A DNA stretch of 23,417 nucleotides from Silene noctiflora (taxonomy: Eukaryota > Streptophyta > Magnoliopsida > Caryophyllales > Caryophyllaceae). Under the pieces are notes generated by a model. That model made no database searches and had not been told where the DNA came from. It saw only the letters and a program-made list of their open reading frames with translations. Positions within the stretch are counted from its first letter, which is position 1; each line of letters begins with the position of its first letter. Shown in pieces: positions 20,845 to 23,417 of the stretch. Location: the NCBI GenBank assembly GCA_009801015.1, contig VHZZ01002192.1:88012-111428 (forward strand). Reading direction: 5' to 3'. The position numbers and the translations under genes are program-made.

Positions 20845-21093
20845 CTAAAACAACCACCTCGAAAGAGTTGGACAAGAATGCCCAATAGAAGTCATAAAGT
20901 CAGCATCTTTATTAGCCTCACGAAAGGAATGTTTAATAATCACTTCCTCAAAAAAATGAAGGTTTAACCTCACATATATCTTTGATAATACTTGAAATTT
21001 CCCATGTAATTTGCCAATTACTACGGATTTTTTTCCCAATGAATTTGTCACTAGAAAACCTAAATCTCCCTCTCTACTATAAATACGAATCAT
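20845..21093 (-). pseudogene. RNase H-like fragment of a retrotransposon
   Basis: A minus-strand frame of 82 codons contains, near its C-terminal end, HSFREANKDADFMTSIGHSC. This corresponds to the H-x-x-REAN-x-x-AD-x-(L/M)-(A/T)-x-x-G motif near the end of the RNase H domain carried by plant non-LTR retrotransposons and related RVT_3 proteins. Upstream residues (about SVVIGKLHG and LSKIYVRLNL) fit the preceding strand and helix poorly. A stop lies two codons before the first Met, and no reverse transcriptase or zinc-binding domain is found nearby. I therefore call it a broken relic rather than a gene. The family assignment rests on a single motif. Confidence 0.45.
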
Positions 21094-21099
21094 AACTTA

Positions 21100-21510
21100 T
21101 TATTTTTTTAAGACTTTTTCGAGCTTAATATTCTTTTGCAAACCGTGTTTTTCGAAAATCTTTTTGCAAATCATTTTGTTTTCAAAAGGTCGTGTGCTAT
21201 CAAACTGTAATTATTTCTAAATATCATTATAAGATAATAGCGCTTAGATTTGTTTCTTATACGTTCAATTGTGTGAACATCGAAAGAACAATCAAACACT
21301 TTCTTATTCATTTAAGATAGTCGAGTATTAGCGTACTCAAGTGAGTTACAACTATAGTTAGTTGTACGAGTTGGGTTGATAATTTTGTAATCTGTAGAAA
21401 GGTACTAAAATTATTAATCAAGAATAGTGGATGTAGGTTTCGACTTGTGAAATTGAACCACTTAAAAAAAAACCTCATGTCCTTACATCTTTCATTTTCG
21501 TTGTTTTCAT
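21100..21510 (+). mobile_element. LTR-like retrotransposon remnant
   Basis: The segment near 21427-21500 (GTGGATGTAGGTTTCGACTT, then TGAACCACTT, an A run, then TCATGTCCTTACATCTTTC) has the order seen in the 3' part of many plant LTRs: GGATGTAGG...GAACCAC...TAAA...TGTC-TTTC, ending in T-rich sequence. No primer-binding site follows, and I could not define the 5' boundary or a target duplication. This is recognition of a pattern, not a proven element. Confidence 0.35.
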
Positions 21511-21914
21511 TTCACTATGTTTTGCCCAATTAATTAATTAGTTAAATTTTAGTCAATACACTTTGAGTAATTAATTAACGAGAAAAAGGATTATACATCT
21601 GATGTATTACATCAGACTCCATATATATTTGAGTTTTTGTGTATTTTTTTTAGCTTTATAATGTTTTTTTGAGCTTATATGCAATATTTTTTGAGTTATA
21701 CTGATAATTTTTTAACTTTATGTTTAAAAGAATTAACTCAAAAACATTATAATAAAACTCATAATTTTTAAAATAAAACTCAAAAACTTTATCTTAATGC
21801 TCAAAAACTATATCATATGATGTAGTACATCAGATGTATAATTCACTTACTGTTAACTAACATATCACGCTCTATACGAATAATTGAAAAGGTGGGCATA
21901 GTTTTGAATACCAA
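21511..21914. repeat. Tandem duplication, copy 1 (split by a MITE)
   Basis: Copy 1 comprises 21511-21579 (69 bp) and 21862-21914 (53 bp) once the insertion is removed. It aligns without gaps to copy 2 at 21915-22036, with substitutions only. It contains the core GTTTTGCCCAATTAATTAAT and GCATAGTTTTGAATAC. Confidence 0.75.
21580..21852. mobile_element. MULE-like MITE, 273 bp, with 9-bp target duplication
   Basis: The termini contain the inverted repeat ATTATACATCTGATGTA, beginning 10 nt inside each end, followed by TTACATCA / CTACATCA. It is flanked by TTAATTAAC (21571-21579) and TTAACTAAC (21853-21861), 8 of 9 matching, the duplication length of Mutator-like elements. The uninterrupted paralogous site in copy 2 (TTAATTAAC once, 21975-21983) fixes both boundaries. 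The interior is T-rich on the left and A-rich on the right (AGCTTTATAATGTTTTT against AACATTATAATAAAACTC), so the whole element could fold into an imperfect hairpin. No coding capacity. Confidence 0.75.
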
Positions 21915-22036
21915 TTCACCACGTTTTGCCCAATTAATTAATTAGTTAAAGTTTAGTAAATAAACTTTGAGTAATTAATTAACATATCACGCTATACACG
22001 GATAATTGAAAAAGTGAGCATAGTTTTGAATACTCA
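21915..22036. repeat. Tandem duplication, copy 2 (uninterrupted)
   Basis: A 122-bp copy of the unit at 21511-21914, minus its insertion. It ends just before a C-rich patch (CCCCCACCCCC, about 22039-22051). Confidence 0.75.
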
Positions 22037-22044
22037 ATTCCCCC

Positions 22045-23417
22045 ACCCCCTCTTGAGTATTTCGGATTGATACACTCTTCACCAACATTTTGTAGGGAGT
22101 CTGTCAACACAAGTTTTCTAAAGATTTTTTTTTTAACTTTAAAGGAATATTCAATTTCCAAATCCAGTAAAATTCACATTTGCCAAGACCTTCATCGAAC
22201 AAACCTTGTATTAACCATGTTGCTGTTTTAGTAGATTAATTTTCATCCACAAACAACTTCTAAATGAGGGTATTTGAAATATCATTATGTGGCAGTGAAA
22301 TATTAGTTATTTGATTAACAATAACGTTATTCACTAAATCGAATAATTTACAAACATCATTGTTTATTTGGGGTTATGAAATGCTTAACCAAAAGACTAA
22401 GATCACACTACTATCAACATCAGTATTGCTAGTAAGAGAATATGCAAAGACCCAATTATCAAACCAAAATTTTGTACTGCTACCATTACCTATCTGTCAT
22501 CTCAACCCTTCTCCAAAATCTCTATACTATAAAAGTTGAAACATTTATAGGCTTCGAATTGGCTGCTATATTTTAGGGAATGAAAAAACAAAGGGTCCCC
22601 ACCATCACTAGACTAATTAATTACCATCTCTCCTTTCTTATTCCATTCATAGTTTACATAAATAAATATCTACCTATGTTTATTTTCATCAATAAAATGA
22701 AAAGTATACAAATAACTAAATATATAAGTTGATATGCTAAATAAAAGTTATATTAAAAAAATTAAGATCCTGGATAATTTAAGGAAACTGATTAAATAAA
22801 AAATATTAGTTATATAATTTATGGAGTACAAAATAAAAAAAGAATAAATTTTAATAACTAATATTTAGTTAATATGGTGAAAAATTAATTTAATAGATTT
22901 TTCTAGAAAATTATCTGATTTCTCTAAAATTTGAAAAATAATTTATTTTCTTATAAAAAACATTGTCTAAATCAGTCAGTAAAAATTATAAAATTTAAAT
23001 TAATGCTGCGATTTGTTGCAGTAGGATAAAAAAAATCATTACTATCACAACAAATATACCACGCCGTTTTAAAGGAATAAAAAATACTAAAACAAATCAT
23101 TTTTCAATAATAACAAAATTTTAAATTAGCTGTAAAACCAAGAATAAATCTCTTAAATAAAATTATTAAAAAGTAATTACATCAGTATAAATTATTGACA
23201 ACTTTAAAAAAAATTATTAAACAAAATTAAATTCATATAATAATACAAAACGACAAGGAAAAAAACTTAATAAAAGATTATCCTTAATCACCCATTAAAA
23301 GAGGGATGAATATTTATGAAGTTGGAAATATTTGAAAGTGTTGATTTTTAATAAGCGTGATGATGTAGTTGGTGAGGGTTATTTTGATGAAAGGTGTTGG
23401 TGAGATGAGGAAGGTGC
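22045..23417. other. AT-rich intergenic DNA, no feature recognised
   Basis: About 1.4 kb with very low GC, frequent stops in all frames and many short A/T runs. No transposon terminus, RNA gene or conserved reading frame found. The last 100 bases become richer in G (GGTGAGGG, GGTGTTGGTGAGATGAGG), which may mark the approach to another feature beyond the edge. Confidence 0.45.

Noticed and set aside
1-23417. CRISPR arrays, operons, toxin-antitoxin or phage modules
   Set aside because: No regularly spaced repeats or prokaryotic gene arrangement. Introns and plant proteins show a nuclear plant context.

Overview
The window is nuclear DNA of a flowering plant, most likely a eudicot. It is AT-rich, its genes are split by many spliceosomal introns, one protein carries a chloroplast transit peptide, and one is a calmodulin-regulated plant glutamate decarboxylase. 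Families of small transposons and retrotransposon debris fill the spaces between genes. I cannot fix the species. No prokaryotic, viral or organellar gene set is present, and I found no previously undescribed multi-gene system. The most informative structures are nested and paralogous transposon insertions whose pre-insertion sequence can be read inside the window.

Layout. 1-132 (-): start of a gene that runs off the left edge, possibly a small plant GRF-type zinc-finger protein. 527-4137: a poly(A)-tailed, LINE-like retroposon on the minus strand, bounded by an 11-bp target duplication. A 2.03-kb LTR-type element (673-2703, duplication ATTAC) sits inside it. 4495-5084: two adjacent hAT-like miniature elements. 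5409-8676 (+): complete four-exon gene for plastid 3-hydroxyacyl-ACP dehydratase (FabZ), 228 residues. 9694-12810 (-): complete seven-exon gene for glutamate decarboxylase, 497 residues, with a C-terminal calmodulin-binding tail and one GC-AG intron. These two genes converge. 13408-14873: intergenic, with a possible Helitron terminus. 14874-19692 (-): complete ten-exon gene for a CD2BP2/Lin1-family spliceosomal protein, 376 residues. 19788-20389: a non-autonomous hAT-like element less than 100 bp upstream of that gene's start codon. 20845-21093 (-): an RNase H-like retrotransposon fragment. 21100-22036: LTR-like sequence, then a 122-bp tandem duplication with one copy split by a 273-bp MITE. 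22045-23417: AT-rich, nothing recognised.

The three complete genes are unrelated housekeeping or metabolic functions: plastid fatty-acid elongation, cytosolic GABA synthesis, and the U5 snRNP/pre-mRNA splicing machinery. Nothing suggests they work together. Exon boundaries were set by hand from splice dinucleotides, reading-frame continuity and family conservation. All three summed coding lengths are exact multiples of three and end at a stop codon.
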